Source: Roseithermus sacchariphilus (lineage in GTDB: Bacteria; Bacteroidota; Rhodothermia; Rhodothermales; MEBIC09517). From it: 64,000 nucleotides of DNA. The position numbers were made by a program, and so were the translations under genes. The notes under the pieces were generated by a model. The model was not told the origin of the DNA. It was given only the letters and a program-made list of their open reading frames with translations, and searched no databases. Shown here piece after piece: positions 1 through 8,546 of the stretch (within the stretch, counting starts at the first letter, position 1; every line of letters starts with the position of its first letter). Location of the stretch: assembly GCA_003285105.1 (NCBI GenBank), contig CP030158.1, forward strand, positions 2,766,501 through 2,830,500, written 5' to 3'.

Positions 1-85
1 CGCGGGCGCGGTACGGATTGCCGCCGGTCAGTTCCACCAGCGCGGCGGTTTCTTTGAGGATGCGGGCGACGGCTTTGTTCGTCAT
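1..85 (-). CDS. DNA polymerase X family protein (PolX), N-terminal fragment
   Basis: The reverse strand reads an ATG at 85 followed by 27 further codons that run off the left edge. The visible peptide begins MTNKAVARIL and continues with a KETAALVELTGGNPYRAR-like segment. This matches the start of bacterial PolX (DNA polymerase/3'-5' exonuclease, a repair enzyme), whose N-terminal helix-hairpin-helix domain typically has an 'ELxGxNPFRxRAY' motif. Only 28 residues are visible, so the polymerase and PHP exonuclease domains cannot be checked. It is divergent from the protease gene at 433. The family call rests on a short but characteristic motif. Confidence 0.6.
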   Translation of the reverse strand, partial: MTNKAVARILKETAALVELTGGNPYRAR

Positions 86-432
86 GGTCGGCAGAGGGTC
101 GGCGCGTGGGGCACAGGTACGCCCGGCCGGTGCCCGCGTTTCCTCGAACCCCGGAGGCGCCTTCAGCCGCGGTGCGCCACCCGTCCCGCCCGGCATGGGC
201 GGAAGGATCACGTCGCACCCGCTTTCCGTAGCCGCAGAGATGCGCCGCGTGCCCCTTGTCCGCCGTGCCCGCCCGGCGCACTTTGTGGCCGATGGGATTG
301 CGTTCTCCATGGGAGCGCCCCGAAGGGACTGCCCCGAAGGGAGCGCCCCGGTGAGGACGCCCGGCATTTCTCATGACACGGTAGATTCGTATGTTGCGAC
401 GCAAGACGGTCAGACAGGGCAAGGAGCGCTCC
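86..432. other. Divergent intergenic region with short direct repeats
   Basis: No convincing gene lies in these 347 bases between polX (minus) and the protease (plus). The region holds a 14-bp direct repeat of the type GCGCCCCGAAGGGA at 315-328, a one-off variant at 329-342, and a partial third copy at 343-350. A promoter candidate for the protease follows at 367-397. Confidence 0.5.
367..397 (+). promoter_or_regulatory. Candidate Bacteroidota-type promoter for the S41 protease
   Basis: TTTC at 367-370 is separated by 19 bases from TATGTTGC at 390-397, resembling the TTTG/TAnnTTTG promoter of Bacteroidota. An overlapping TAGATTCG at 382-389 is a second possible -7 box. The predicted start would be about 30 bases before the ATG at 433. 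This is pattern matching only. Confidence 0.3.
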
Positions 433-2127
433 ATGAAACGATCCGGTATCCTCGCGATGGCCGCCGCCCTGATCGTGGCGGCCGGCATGCTGCTCGGGTT
501 GCAGATCGGCTCGGCGGTGTCCGGCAGCCACGCCCACGAGGCCTTGCAGAAGCTCGAAGAAGCCTATCTGCTCATCAACCGGCACTACGTGGACGAGGTC
601 GACAGCGGACGGATCGCCGAGGAGGCCATCCGCGGGATGCTCGCGGAACTCGACCCGCATTCCGTCTACATCGACGCCGAGCGGATGCGCCGGGTCAACG
701 AGGACTTCGACGCCTCGTTCGAAGGCATCGGCATCTCGTACGAACTCGTCGAAGGCCCCGACGGGCAGGACACCCTGGCCGTGTTGAACCCGTTACCCGG
801 CGGCCCCAGCGAGCAGGCCGGCCTGCGCTCCGGGGACCGGATCGTGGCCGTCGACGGGACGCCGGCCATCGGGTTCACCCACGAGGACGTGCAGCGGACG
901 CTGCGAGGCCCGCGGGGCACCCGCGTGACCGTCACCGTGCTGCGGCCCGGCTACCAGAACGAGCTGACCTTCACCATCGTCCGCGACGAGATCCCCCTCT
1001 TCACGCGCGACGCAGCCTACATGCTGGACGACCGCACCGGGTACATCAAGCTGAACCGCTTTGCCCGGACGACCTACCAGGAGTTCGTCGAGGGGCTTCA
1101 GCAGCTGCGGCGGCAGGGGATGGAGCGGCTGATCCTGGATCTGCGCGGGAACGCCGGCGGCTACATGGACATGGCGATCCGCCTCAGCGACGAGTTTCTG
1201 ACCGAAGGGCAGGTCATCGTCACCGCACGCGGTCGGCTGGCGGAGAACAACCTGGAGAGCCGCGCCCGCTCCGGCGACCTGTTCGAGCAGCAGCCCGTGA
1301 TCGTGCTCGTCGATGAGAATTCCGCCTCGGCCAGCGAGATCGTGGCCGGGGCGCTGCAGGACCATGACCGCGCGCTCATCGTGGGGCGCCGGACCTTCGG
1401 CAAGGGCCTCGTGCAGAAGCAGTTCACCCTGGCCGACGGCAGCGCCGTGCGGGTGACCATCTCGCGCTATTACACCCCCTCCGGCCGGCTCATCCAGACG
1501 CCGTACCACCACGGCGACCGGGAGGCCTACTACGAAGCCAAGGCCGAGCAGCGGCGGCACGAGGCCCACCTGAGCACCGAGGAGATCATCGAGCAGATCC
1601 CCGACTCGCTCCGCTACCGGACCGACCACGGCCGCATCGTCGGGGGCGGCGGGGGGATCCTGCCGGACGTGGTCGTGCCGCGGGATTCCGTCTCGGCGCT
1701 GATGCAGACGATCCTGGGGCGGAACCTGGAGGACGGGTTCGTGCGGGAGTGGTTCGACCATCACGGCGAGGCTCTGCGCCGCACGTACCCGGACCTGGAG
1801 GCGTTCCGGGCCGGGTTCGAGGTCGGGGATGCGATGCTGGAGGCCTTCGTGGCCTACCTGCAGGCGCACGACGTGGCCATCGTCGAGGCGCCGTTGCAGG
1901 CCGAGCAGGAAGCGGCCCGGGCCGCCGGTACGCTCTTTACGGCCGACGCCTTCGCGCAGGACCGTGCCCTGATCGCCAACGTGCTCCAGGCGCGCCTGGC
2001 CGTGCGTCTGTTCGGGCACAGCGCCCAGTATCCCATCCTCCACCGGATGGACCCCGTCGTGCAGGAGGCGATGCGGCGCTGGGGCGATGCCGGTGGCCTG
2101 GCCGCCCTCTACGCCGACCGCCGCTGA
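433..2127 (+). CDS. S41 family carboxy-terminal processing protease (CtpA-like)
   Basis: This is a periplasmic serine protease with a Ser/Lys dyad that trims or degrades proteins from their C-termini. I chose the ATG at 433 because it gives a signal-anchor start (MKRSG followed by a hydrophobic stretch to about residue 25); an in-frame ATG at 391 would add 14 charged residues. A PDZ domain occupies roughly residues 88-175. The S41 core follows, with the SASASE motif starting at Ser297 and the dyad Lys at 324 in GRRTFGKGLVQ, the usual spacing. At 564 residues it is longer than minimal CtpA; the C-terminal ~180 residues form a helical extension like those of larger Bacteroidota Ctp proteins. 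It appears monocistronic. Confidence 0.9.
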   Translation: MKRSGILAMAAALIVAAGMLLGLQIGSAVSGSHAHEALQKLEEAYLLINRHYVDEVDSGRIAEEAIRGMLAELDPHSVYIDAERMRRVNEDFDASFEGIGISYELVEGPDGQDTLAVLNPLPGGPSEQAGLRSGDRIVAVDGTPAIGFTHEDVQRTLRGPRGTRVTVTVLRPGYQNELTFTIVRDEIPLFTRDAAYMLDDRTGYIKLNRFARTTYQEFVEGLQQLRRQGMERLILDLRGNAGGYMDMAIRLSDEFLTEGQVIVTARGRLAENNLESRARSGDLFEQQPVIVLVDENSASASEIVAGALQDHDRALIVGRRTFGKGLVQKQFTLADGSAVRVTISRYYTPSGRLIQTPYHHGDREAYYEAKAEQRRHEAHLSTEEIIEQIPDSLRYRTDHGRIVGGGGGILPDVVVPRDSVSALMQTILGRNLEDGFVREWFDHHGEALRRTYPDLEAFRAGFEVGDAMLEAFVAYLQAHDVAIVEAPLQAEQEAARAAGTLFTADAFAQDRALIANVLQARLAVRLFGHSAQYPILHRMDPVVQEAMRRWGDAGGLAALYADRR

Positions 2128-2483
2128 TCGTTCGCGCGGGGGTCGATGACCGTTCGCGTGGTGGACGCCGTTTCGCAGGACGAGCGGCCGGGGAGCAACT
2201 TTGGGCCGGATGCGGTGTCTTGCCCCCTGGAACGCCCCCGTTTGCCGGGTTCGTGCGGGGTTGGCGCATTGATTCTGGCCGCTCCGGTCGATATCATGGC
2301 TGCCTCGTCACGAGCCGGCAGGTTCGTGCGCTCCGTTTCGTTCCGGGCGTGGCATTTCACGAAGGCACGTGATTATATTGGACGCCGAACCAGGTCGGGT
2401 CCGACGCGGCCTCGCGGGTCAGCCCGGGTCCCCACCCCCGTTTCCCTAACTCACCAGTCGTTTTCATCGGAGGAGTCAATCCC
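2128..2483. other. Intergenic region with candidate promoter for the ExbB operon
   Basis: These 356 bases contain no supportable gene; short ORFs here lack family features. No clear terminator follows the protease. TATATTGG at 2374-2381 resembles the Bacteroidota -7 box (TAnnTTTG) and would place a transcript start about 95 bases before the exbB ATG. A good Shine-Dalgarno sequence (GGAGGAG, about 2469-2475) precedes the ATG at 2484. Confidence 0.4.
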
Positions 2484-3215
2484 ATGGAGCTTATCAGCGT
2501 TCTCATGATGCTGCCGCAGGAGGCAGCCGCCAGCGGCGACGTGATCAACGTCCTGGTCCAGCGGTTCAATGAGGGGGGCAACTTCATGTGGCCCATTCTC
2601 ATCTGCTTGATTCTGGGTCTGGCCATTGCCTTCGAGCGCATCATCACGCTCAACCGGGCCGACATCAACACCCGCAAGTTCATCCTCGAAGTCAAGAAAG
2701 CGCTCGAGACGGGCGGGATCACGGCGGCCGAGGAAGTGTGCGCGAACACGCGCGGGCCGGTGGCCTCGGTCTTCCAGGCGGGCCTCCTGCGCCACGACGA
2801 AGGCATCGAGGCCGTCGAGAAAGCCGTCATCTCCTACGGCTCCATCGAGATGAGCTTCCTGGAGCGCGGGCTCGTCTGGCTCTCGCTCTTCATCACCATC
2901 GCCCCGATGTTCGGCTTCCTCGGGACGGTGATCGGCATGGTCGAGGCCTTCGACGCCATCGAGCAGGCCGGTGACATCTCGCCGAGCCTGGTGGCCGGTG
3001 GTATCAAGATCGCCCTGCTGACGACGGTCTTCGGCCTCATCGTGGCGATCATCCTCCAGTTCTTCTACAACTACGCCGTCTCCAAGATCGACCGGATGGT
3101 GGTGGAGATGGAAGAAGCCTCGATCGAGCTGATCGACTCGCTGGTGTTGCTGCAGGCCGGCCGGCCGCTGACGGAGCCCACGCCGAGCGTCTCCGCCGGC
3201 GGGGAGCAGTCCTGA
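2484..3215 (+). CDS. exbB: MotA/TolQ/ExbB proton channel family protein
   Basis: This is an inner-membrane proton-channel subunit that works with ExbD to energise a periplasmic partner such as TonB, or a Tol- or gliding-type machine. The 243-residue protein has three hydrophobic segments at about 35-55, 130-150 and 170-195. The conserved region from SFLERGLVWLSLF through FGFLGTVIGMVEAF to TTVFGLIVAI is typical of ExbB/TolQ. A strong GGAGGAG ribosome site precedes the ATG. It heads an operon with a small membrane protein and two ExbD proteins. No TonB or receptor gene is in the window, so the machine it powers is not settled; the ExbB name is by family. Confidence 0.88.
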   Translation: MELISVLMMLPQEAAASGDVINVLVQRFNEGGNFMWPILICLILGLAIAFERIITLNRADINTRKFILEVKKALETGGITAAEEVCANTRGPVASVFQAGLLRHDEGIEAVEKAVISYGSIEMSFLERGLVWLSLFITIAPMFGFLGTVIGMVEAFDAIEQAGDISPSLVAGGIKIALLTTVFGLIVAIILQFFYNYAVSKIDRMVVEMEEASIELIDSLVLLQAGRPLTEPTPSVSAGGEQS

Positions 3216-3348
3216 CCGGCACGGCGGCTCTCCGGGCCGCCTCCTGCCCGGCTCCTGTCCGGGATGCCCGGGTTGATGCTCCGGGGCGGCGGTGCGGTCG
3301 CCGTGCCGCCGCCCGCTCCTCAACCACCCCCGTAAGATCCAGCGATTC

Positions 3349-3621
3349 ATGGATACTCTCGTCCCCTACGCCATCATGGCCGTTCTGGCCCTCGTCGGGC
3401 TGGGCCTGCTGGCCATCGTGATTTTCGGGCTTCGGAACATTGCCTTCGGCAAGGTGAGCCCCACCTCGATCGCCATCGGTGCGGTGCCGGCCCTCCTCCT
3501 GATCGTGCTCGGCTTTGCCACCGGCGACTGGGACTGGGCGGCCATCGTCACGGTCCTCGTCACCGCCGGTTTGGCCATCCTGGCCCTGCTCATGTCCAGC
3601 ATCCGGGGCCTCTTCACCTGA
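3349..3621 (+). CDS. Small three-helix membrane protein between ExbB and ExbD
   Basis: This gene encodes 90 residues that are almost entirely hydrophobic, with predicted membrane spans at about 5-27, 38-57 and 63-83. I chose the ATG at 3349 (MDTLVPYAIM); an in-frame start at 3292 would add a basic, non-hydrophobic stretch. I do not recognise a named family. Its position between exbB and two exbD genes on the same strand suggests an accessory subunit of the same channel complex, but that is inference from context only. It could also be an independent small membrane protein carried in the operon. Confidence 0.7.
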   Translation: MDTLVPYAIMAVLALVGLGLLAIVIFGLRNIAFGKVSPTSIAIGAVPALLLIVLGFATGDWDWAAIVTVLVTAGLAILALLMSSIRGLFT

Positions 3622-3675
3622 TCCCGGCCTCCGCGCCCGGATCCGTGAACGCGCCGACCTAGAAGCCTCTTACCC

Positions 3676-4248
3676 ATGGGATTGCTCGAAAAACGTAAGC
3701 GGGAGGACGTAGAAATCCCGACCGCCTCCATGGCGGACATCGCCTTTCTGCTCCTCATCTTCTTCCTGGTGACCACCACCATCGACGTCGATACCGGCAT
3801 CGGGATGGTGTTGCCGCCGAAGCTCGACGAAACGGTCGAGCCGCCGCCCGTGCGGGAGCGCAACATGTTCAAGATCCTCGTCAACGAGGAGGGCCGGCTG
3901 CTCGTCGAGGACAAGCCGCTGCCGGTCAGCCAGTTGCGCGCCGAGGTCAAGAAGCACGTGATGAACTGCGTGCCCGACTACGGCTACGGCTGCCTCCCGG
4001 AGTACTCGGAGAGCCCCGACGACGCGGTCATCTCGATCAAGACGGCCCGGCAGACGCCCTACGACGCCTACATCCAGGTGCTCGACGAGGTCTGGATGGC
4101 CTACTTCGAGATCTGGGACAACGAGGCGCGCAAGCGCGGCTACCCCAGCTACGAAGCCTATCGGAACCAGCTGGAACCCGGCGAGGAAAACGAGATCCGC
4201 GACCTGATCAAGGCGCAGATCTCCATCGCCGAGCCGGACCCGAGCTGA
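3676..4248 (+). CDS. exbD: ExbD/TolR family biopolymer transport protein (first copy)
   Basis: The encoded ExbD-type subunit has a short cytoplasmic N-terminus, one membrane span and a periplasmic domain. The signature IPTASMADIAFLLLIFFLVTT lies at about residues 13-32 and includes the conserved membrane Asp that carries protons. At 190 residues it is longer than classic ExbD (~140). The excess lies in the C-terminal half, which has a cysteine-containing stretch near residue 97-110 and a DAYIQVLDEVWMAYFEIW segment. Long ExbD proteins of this kind are common in Bacteroidota. It follows the small membrane protein by 54 bases and precedes a second ExbD by 54 bases. Confidence 0.87.
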   Translation: MGLLEKRKREDVEIPTASMADIAFLLLIFFLVTTTIDVDTGIGMVLPPKLDETVEPPPVRERNMFKILVNEEGRLLVEDKPLPVSQLRAEVKKHVMNCVPDYGYGCLPEYSESPDDAVISIKTARQTPYDAYIQVLDEVWMAYFEIWDNEARKRGYPSYEAYRNQLEPGEENEIRDLIKAQISIAEPDPS

Positions 4249-4302
4249 TCTGCACGGCGCCTTCGTTCGCCCCTGCCTCCACCCCTCTAGCTATCCGATT
4301 CG

Positions 4303-4773
4303 ATGTCGAAGCATTTCAAGAAGAAAAGCGCCGAGACGAAGCAGGAGATCCCCACGGCCTCCCTGCCGGACATCATATTCATGCTGCTCATCTTCTTCAT
4401 GGTGACGACGGTGCTGCGGGAGACGACGGTGCAGGTCCGCACCACGCTGCCCCGCGCCGAAGCCCTGACGAAGATCGACCAGAAGCGCCTCCTGTCCTAC
4501 ATCTACATCGGCCCACGCAAGCTCAGCAACAACCGGCTGGGTGAGACGGCGGTGCAGATCGACGATGCCCTGGTCGAGGACATCTCGACCATCCGAACGA
4601 TCATGTACCGCAAGCTCGTCGAGCAGCCCAAGCTCATCGTCTCGCTGCGGGTGGACGAGGATTCGGAGATGGGTATCGTGACGGACGTGCAGCAGGAACT
4701 GCGCGAAGCCGGCACGCTGCGCATCAACTACTCGTCCCGCCGCGACGTGGCCGGGGGGACCGGGAGCGGTTGA
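4303..4773 (+). CDS. exbD: ExbD/TolR family biopolymer transport protein (second copy)
   Basis: This second ExbD-type subunit has 156 residues and is clearly different in sequence from its upstream neighbour. The motif EIPTASLPDIIFMLLIFFMVTT lies near residues 14-35 and contains the conserved membrane Asp. The periplasmic part (about 36-156) has the ExbD domain pattern with a basic N-terminal tail (MSKHFKKKS). Paired, non-identical exbD genes after one exbB are common in Bacteroidota TonB systems and suggest a heteromeric ExbD assembly. A strong intrinsic terminator lies 23 bases after the stop, so this is the last gene of the operon. Confidence 0.87.
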   Translation: MSKHFKKKSAETKQEIPTASLPDIIFMLLIFFMVTTVLRETTVQVRTTLPRAEALTKIDQKRLLSYIYIGPRKLSNNRLGETAVQIDDALVEDISTIRTIMYRKLVEQPKLIVSLRVDEDSEMGIVTDVQQELREAGTLRINYSSRRDVAGGTGSG

Positions 4774-4796
4774 GCGCGCATTCTTCAACAGAAACG

Positions 4797-4824
4797 AAAA
4801 GCCCTGCTCCGGCAGGGCTTTTTT
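4797..4824 (+). terminator. Intrinsic terminator of the ExbB/ExbD operon
   Basis: The stem GCCCTGC (4801-4807) pairs perfectly with GCAGGGC (4812-4818) around the tetraloop TCCG. It is extended by AAAA/TTTT pairing and followed by a run of six T residues (4819-4824). Confidence 0.9.
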
Positions 4825-4975
4825 ATTGGGGAACGCGCCGGGCCTGCCGGTGCGTATGACGCGCAAGGTTCCGGGCCGGCCGGAGCGGCCGTTCAGCCGG
4901 CCAGAGCGGCCGTGAGGCGTTCGCCGCCGGAGGGCCGGCGGTCCCGTCGAACCGATCACCCCAACGCACATCGTT

Positions 4976-5998
4976 ATGGCCTACACCATCACGCTGATCC
5001 CCGGCGACGGCATCGGCCCGGAAGTCGTCGAGGCAACCCTGCGCGTGCTCGACGCGACGGGGGTGGAGTTGACGTGGGACCGTCAGGACGCCGTGGGGAC
5101 GGCCGCCGTGGAGCGGTTCGGCACGCCCCTGCCGGAGCCGGTCCTGGCCTCGATCCGCCGGCACCGGGTGGCCCTCAAAGGGCCCGTCACGACGCCCGTG
5201 GGCAAGGGCTTCAAGAGCGTCAACGTGCAGCTGCGGCAGAAGCTCGACCTCTACGCCAACGTGCGCCCGTGCCTGACGCTGCCCGGCCTCCGCACGCCGT
5301 TCCAGAACGTCGATCTGGTCATCTTCCGGGAAAACACGGAGGGGCTCTACTCCGGCCTGGAACACTTCGATGAGCGCCTGCAGATCGCCGATTCGACGGC
5401 GCGGATCTCCCGGCGCGGCTCGGAGCGCATCATCCGGTTCTGCTTCCAGTATGCCCGCCGGCACGGATACGACCTCGTCACGCTGGCGCACAAGGCCAAC
5501 ATCCTGAAGCTGACCTCGGGGCTGTTCCTCTCGGTCGGGCGGGAGATCGCGGCGGAGTTCCCGGACATCACGTTCAATGACCGGATCATCGACAACATGT
5601 GCATGCAGCTCGTCATGCACCCGGAGCAGTACCAGTGCATCGTGACGACCAACCTGTTCGGGGACATCCTGAGCGACCTGGCGGCGGGGCTGGTCGGGGG
5701 GCTGGGCGTGGTGGCGGGCGCGAACATCGGCGATGAGGTGGCGGTGTTCGAGGCGGTGCACGGCAGCGCGCCGGACATCGCCGGGCAGGGCATCGCCAAC
5801 CCGACGGCGCTGATCCGTTCGGCGGAGATGATGCTACGCCACCTGGGCGAGGCGCAGGCCGCCGATGCCGTCCGCCAGGCGCTGATCGACACCTTTACCG
5901 AGGGCACCCACCTGACCCGGGACCTCGGCGGATCGGCGTCCACGATGGCCTTCGCGGACCGGGTGGCCGAGCGGGTGGCCGCCCTCCGCGCCGGATGA
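4976..5998 (+). CDS. NAD-dependent isocitrate dehydrogenase (IDH3-like)
   Basis: This enzyme oxidatively decarboxylates isocitrate to 2-oxoglutarate in the TCA cycle. It is a 340-residue member of the isocitrate/isopropylmalate dehydrogenase family, starting with the classic ITLIPGDGIGPEV. The KSVNVQLRQKLDLYANVRP segment near residues 80-98 carries the Ser-x-Asn pair that binds isocitrate, and RENTEGLYSG follows. DxxxD metal ligands are in the TTNLFGDILSDLAAGL segment and GSAPDIAGQG is near residue 262. These features favour isocitrate over 3-isopropylmalate. The length (~335) fits the short NAD-type enzymes rather than the 420-residue NADP type. No leu genes are nearby. Homoisocitrate dehydrogenase is a less likely alternative. 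Confidence 0.85.
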   Translation: MAYTITLIPGDGIGPEVVEATLRVLDATGVELTWDRQDAVGTAAVERFGTPLPEPVLASIRRHRVALKGPVTTPVGKGFKSVNVQLRQKLDLYANVRPCLTLPGLRTPFQNVDLVIFRENTEGLYSGLEHFDERLQIADSTARISRRGSERIIRFCFQYARRHGYDLVTLAHKANILKLTSGLFLSVGREIAAEFPDITFNDRIIDNMCMQLVMHPEQYQCIVTTNLFGDILSDLAAGLVGGLGVVAGANIGDEVAVFEAVHGSAPDIAGQGIANPTALIRSAEMMLRHLGEAQAADAVRQALIDTFTEGTHLTRDLGGSASTMAFADRVAERVAALRAG

Positions 5999-6067
5999 GG
6001 CCGCCGGCCCCTGTCCGACGACGTTTCGGAACGGCTCTGTTCGAATTCTGATGACCGACGTTCGGAG

Positions 6068-6493
6068 ATGATTCAGCGCATTCAATCCGTATATCTGTTG
6101 CTGGGCGCGTTGTGTGTGCTCGCGCTGCTGTTCGTGGACGGCCTGTGGACGTCGCCGGCCGCCGAAACGCTGTCCTGGTTCGGGCCGGCCGTGCTGGGGA
6201 TCGGGGCGGTGGTGGTGTTCGTGGCCGTGGCCAGCATCTTCCTCTACAAGAACCGATCGAGGCAGCGCTCGGTGATCGTCGCGTTGCAGGGGATCACCCT
6301 CGTCTTCGTGCTGGTGCTCTATGCGGGGCTCTACCTGACGGGGATGCTGGCGTCGCTCACGGCGTCCTCGGCGGCCGTCTCGCTCGTGCTCATCCTGCTC
6401 CTGCCGGTGCTGGCGTACGTGTGCTTTTTCCTGGCCCGCCGGGGGGTGGAGAAGGACATCGCGCTGGTCCGTTCGATGGATCGCCTGCGGTAG
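6068..6493 (+). CDS. DUF4293 family membrane protein
   Basis: The 141-residue protein begins MIQRIQSVYLLLGALCVLAL, the typical start of DUF4293, a family of four-helix membrane proteins largely confined to Bacteroidota and relatives. Four hydrophobic segments lie at about 7-25, 39-60, 74-95 and 100-120. The function of the family is unknown. It lies between isocitrate dehydrogenase and an EamA transporter on the same strand with gaps under 80 bases, so co-transcription is possible. The family supports the proposed lineage of the organism. Confidence 0.8.
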   Translation: MIQRIQSVYLLLGALCVLALLFVDGLWTSPAAETLSWFGPAVLGIGAVVVFVAVASIFLYKNRSRQRSVIVALQGITLVFVLVLYAGLYLTGMLASLTASSAAVSLVLILLLPVLAYVCFFLARRGVEKDIALVRSMDRLR

Positions 6494-6517
6494 CGGGCAC
6501 CGGAGGGAGGCACGCAC

Positions 6518-7426
6518 GTGACGCAGGGTCCGGCTTCTCGCCCGTTCCGGGTATATCCGATTCTGATGGTGGGGCTGCTGAGCATCTCGTTCAGCCCGAT
6601 CCTGGTGCGGTTTGCCTCGGAGGCGCCCGGCGAGGCGGTGGCCGTCTGGCGGACGGTGATGGCGACGCTGTTGCTCGCCCCGGCGGCGCTGGTGCGCATC
6701 GGCCCGGAGGTGCGTCGGTTCACGCGCAGGGAGCACGGCTTCATCGTGGCCGCCGGGGTGGTGCTGGCCTTTCATTTCATCACGTGGATCGAGTCGCTCT
6801 ACCACACCACCGTGGCGAGCGCCTCGGTGCTGGTGGCGATGAGCCCGATCTTCCTGGCGGTGCTGGGCTTTCTCTTTCTGCGGGAGCGGCTGGCGTTGCG
6901 GACGGTGGTGGCGGTGCTGGTGGCGGTGCTGGGGGCGGTGCTCATCGGGGTGGGCGATGCCGGCGATGCGCGGGCGGCCCGGGCGGTGCTGGGCAACAGC
7001 CTGGCCCTGGGCGCGGCCCTGCTGGTGAGCGTCTACCTGATCATCGGCCGCGTCGTGCGGCAGCAGACCTCCTGGCTGGCGTACGTCTTCCCGGTCTACA
7101 CGGTCGTCGCGCTGACCACCGTGGGCTTTGCCGTGCTGCGCGGGGTGCCGCTGTTCGGCTACGAGCCGGCGTTCTACGGGCTCTGCGCGCTGATGGCGCT
7201 CGGCCCGCAACTCCTCGGGCACGGCTCGATCAACTACGCCATCAAGTACTTCCCGGCCGCCATCATCGGGCTGTTGACCTTGCTGGAGCCGGTCGTGGCC
7301 TCCGTGGCGGCCTACGTGCTCTTCGGGGAGCAGCCGGGGCTCGTAGCGGCGATGGGGATGGCGCTGGTGCTGGCGGCCGTGCTGGCGGCCCTGTGGCCGC
7401 GGCGGCGGTCGGTGGCGGCATCCTGA
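6518..7426 (+). CDS. EamA/DMT family permease
   Basis: This is an inner-membrane drug/metabolite transporter with ten predicted helices in two EamA repeats (about residues 10-140 and 150-295). Recognisable segments are SFSPILVRFASEAPGEAVAVWR in the first repeat and the GLLTLLEPVVASVAAYVLFGE motif in the second, which is typical of RhaT/YdcZ-like exporters. The start is GTG at 6518 with a GGAGGGAGG ribosome site about ten bases upstream. The substrate cannot be told from sequence. It follows the DUF4293 gene by 24 bases and is convergent with the glycosyltransferase at 7438. Confidence 0.85.
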   Translation: MTQGPASRPFRVYPILMVGLLSISFSPILVRFASEAPGEAVAVWRTVMATLLLAPAALVRIGPEVRRFTRREHGFIVAAGVVLAFHFITWIESLYHTTVASASVLVAMSPIFLAVLGFLFLRERLALRTVVAVLVAVLGAVLIGVGDAGDARAARAVLGNSLALGAALLVSVYLIIGRVVRQQTSWLAYVFPVYTVVALTTVGFAVLRGVPLFGYEPAFYGLCALMALGPQLLGHGSINYAIKYFPAAIIGLLTLLEPVVASVAAYVLFGEQPGLVAAMGMALVLAAVLAALWPRRRSVAAS

Positions 7427-7437
7427 GCCCGCTCGCT

Positions 7438-8511
7438 TCAGACGGGCTCGCTGGCTGTCAGCTCGCTGGCCGTCGGCTCGAAGCAGTCCGGGGGGAGATC
7501 GCGGAAGCGACGGCGGCCCCGGAGGAAGTAGTCGACCACGATGCTGCCGCGGTAGGGGAGCGGGACGACGCGATCGCTGGGGCGGGGGCGGTCGGCAGCG
7601 AAGGCAGGCTTCATGCGGTGGGCGTCCGCGTAGGCGCGCAGGATGGCGCCGGCCTCGCCGAGGCGCCCCGTGGCGACCGCCCGGAGGATCGCCAGGCCGT
7701 CCAGGAGCAGGCGCTCCGGGAAGCGGCGGCGCCAGACGTCGGGCGGGAGGTTCTTGTAGAGCAGCAGGAGGTTGTTGCGGAAGTTGAGGTAGACCTTGCG
7801 GGCGTCCCCTTGCGGGAGGGAGCCGCCGCCGATGTGGCGGACGGCCACGCGGGGCTCGACGCCGACGCGGTACCCGTGGCGTTGCAGCCGCCAGCACAGG
7901 TCGATCTCCTCCATGTGCATGTAGAACCGCTCGTCCAGCAGGCCGGTCGTCTCCAGGGCCGAGCGTCGCAGGAGCAGGGCGGCGCCGCTGGCCCAGAAGG
8001 CGTAGCGCGCCGCGTCGTACTGCCCCTCGTCGTCCTCCATGGTGTCGAAGATGCGGCCGCGTGTGAACGGGTAGCCGTGGCGGTCGAGGAAGCCGCCGGC
8101 GGCTCCGGCGTACTCGAAGCGTGCCCGGGGGCCGACCTGCAGCAGCTTGGGCTGGAGCGCACCCAGCGCCGGCTCGGCTTCCATGCGCGCCACCAGCGGC
8201 TCCAGCCAGCCCGGCGGGACGAGCACATCGTTATTCAGCAGAAGTACGTATTTTCCCGTCGCGTACGGGAGGGCTTCGTTGTTGCCCCGGCAGAACGCCC
8301 AGTTCTCCGGGTGACGGACGATGCGGATCCCGGGAAAGGACCGGGCCACCCACTCGGCGGAACCGTCGGTGGAGGCATTGTCGGCCAGGATGATCTCCAG
8401 GTCGGGATAGGTCGAGGCCGCCACGGTCGGCAGGCAGCGTTCCAGTAACGAACGGGCGTTCCAGGTGACGATGATGACGGAAACCCGGGGAGGAGGTGAT
8501 GGGACGGGCAT
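7438..8511 (-). CDS. Glycosyltransferase family 2 (WbbL/rhamnosyltransferase-like)
   Basis: This inverting GT-A glycosyltransferase uses a nucleotide sugar and probably decorates a cell-surface glycan. The N-terminus VSVIIVTWNARSLLERCL and the NASTDGSAEW nucleotide site are near residues 10-55, and the DxD-like metal motif NNDVLVPPGW lies near residue 92. An acidic MEEIDLCWRLQRHGYRV segment near residue 190 is characteristic of GT2 enzymes of the WbbL type. The protein has 357 residues with no membrane span. It is divergent from recQ, and only 35 bases separate the two starts, so their promoters must overlap or lie inside the genes. The acceptor is unknown. Confidence 0.85.
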   Translation of the reverse strand: MPVPSPPPRVSVIIVTWNARSLLERCLPTVAASTYPDLEIILADNASTDGSAEWVARSFPGIRIVRHPENWAFCRGNNEALPYATGKYVLLLNNDVLVPPGWLEPLVARMEAEPALGALQPKLLQVGPRARFEYAGAAGGFLDRHGYPFTRGRIFDTMEDDEGQYDAARYAFWASGAALLLRRSALETTGLLDERFYMHMEEIDLCWRLQRHGYRVGVEPRVAVRHIGGGSLPQGDARKVYLNFRNNLLLLYKNLPPDVWRRRFPERLLLDGLAILRAVATGRLGEAGAILRAYADAHRMKPAFAADRPRPSDRVVPLPYRGSIVVDYFLRGRRRFRDLPPDCFEPTASELTASEPV

Positions 8512-8546
8512 GGCGCCGGGGCGAACAGCAGGTCAGGGGGACCGGT

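Noticed and set aside
18-1316. A 432-codon plus-strand frame at the left end
   Set aside because: It overlaps the well-supported protease in another frame and gives an Arg/Pro/Gly-rich, domain-free product.
4850-4940. GGCCGG-rich palindromic stretches before the isocitrate dehydrogenase gene
   Set aside because: Short GC-rich self-complementary words are expected in this base composition, and no longer stem or site organisation is visible.
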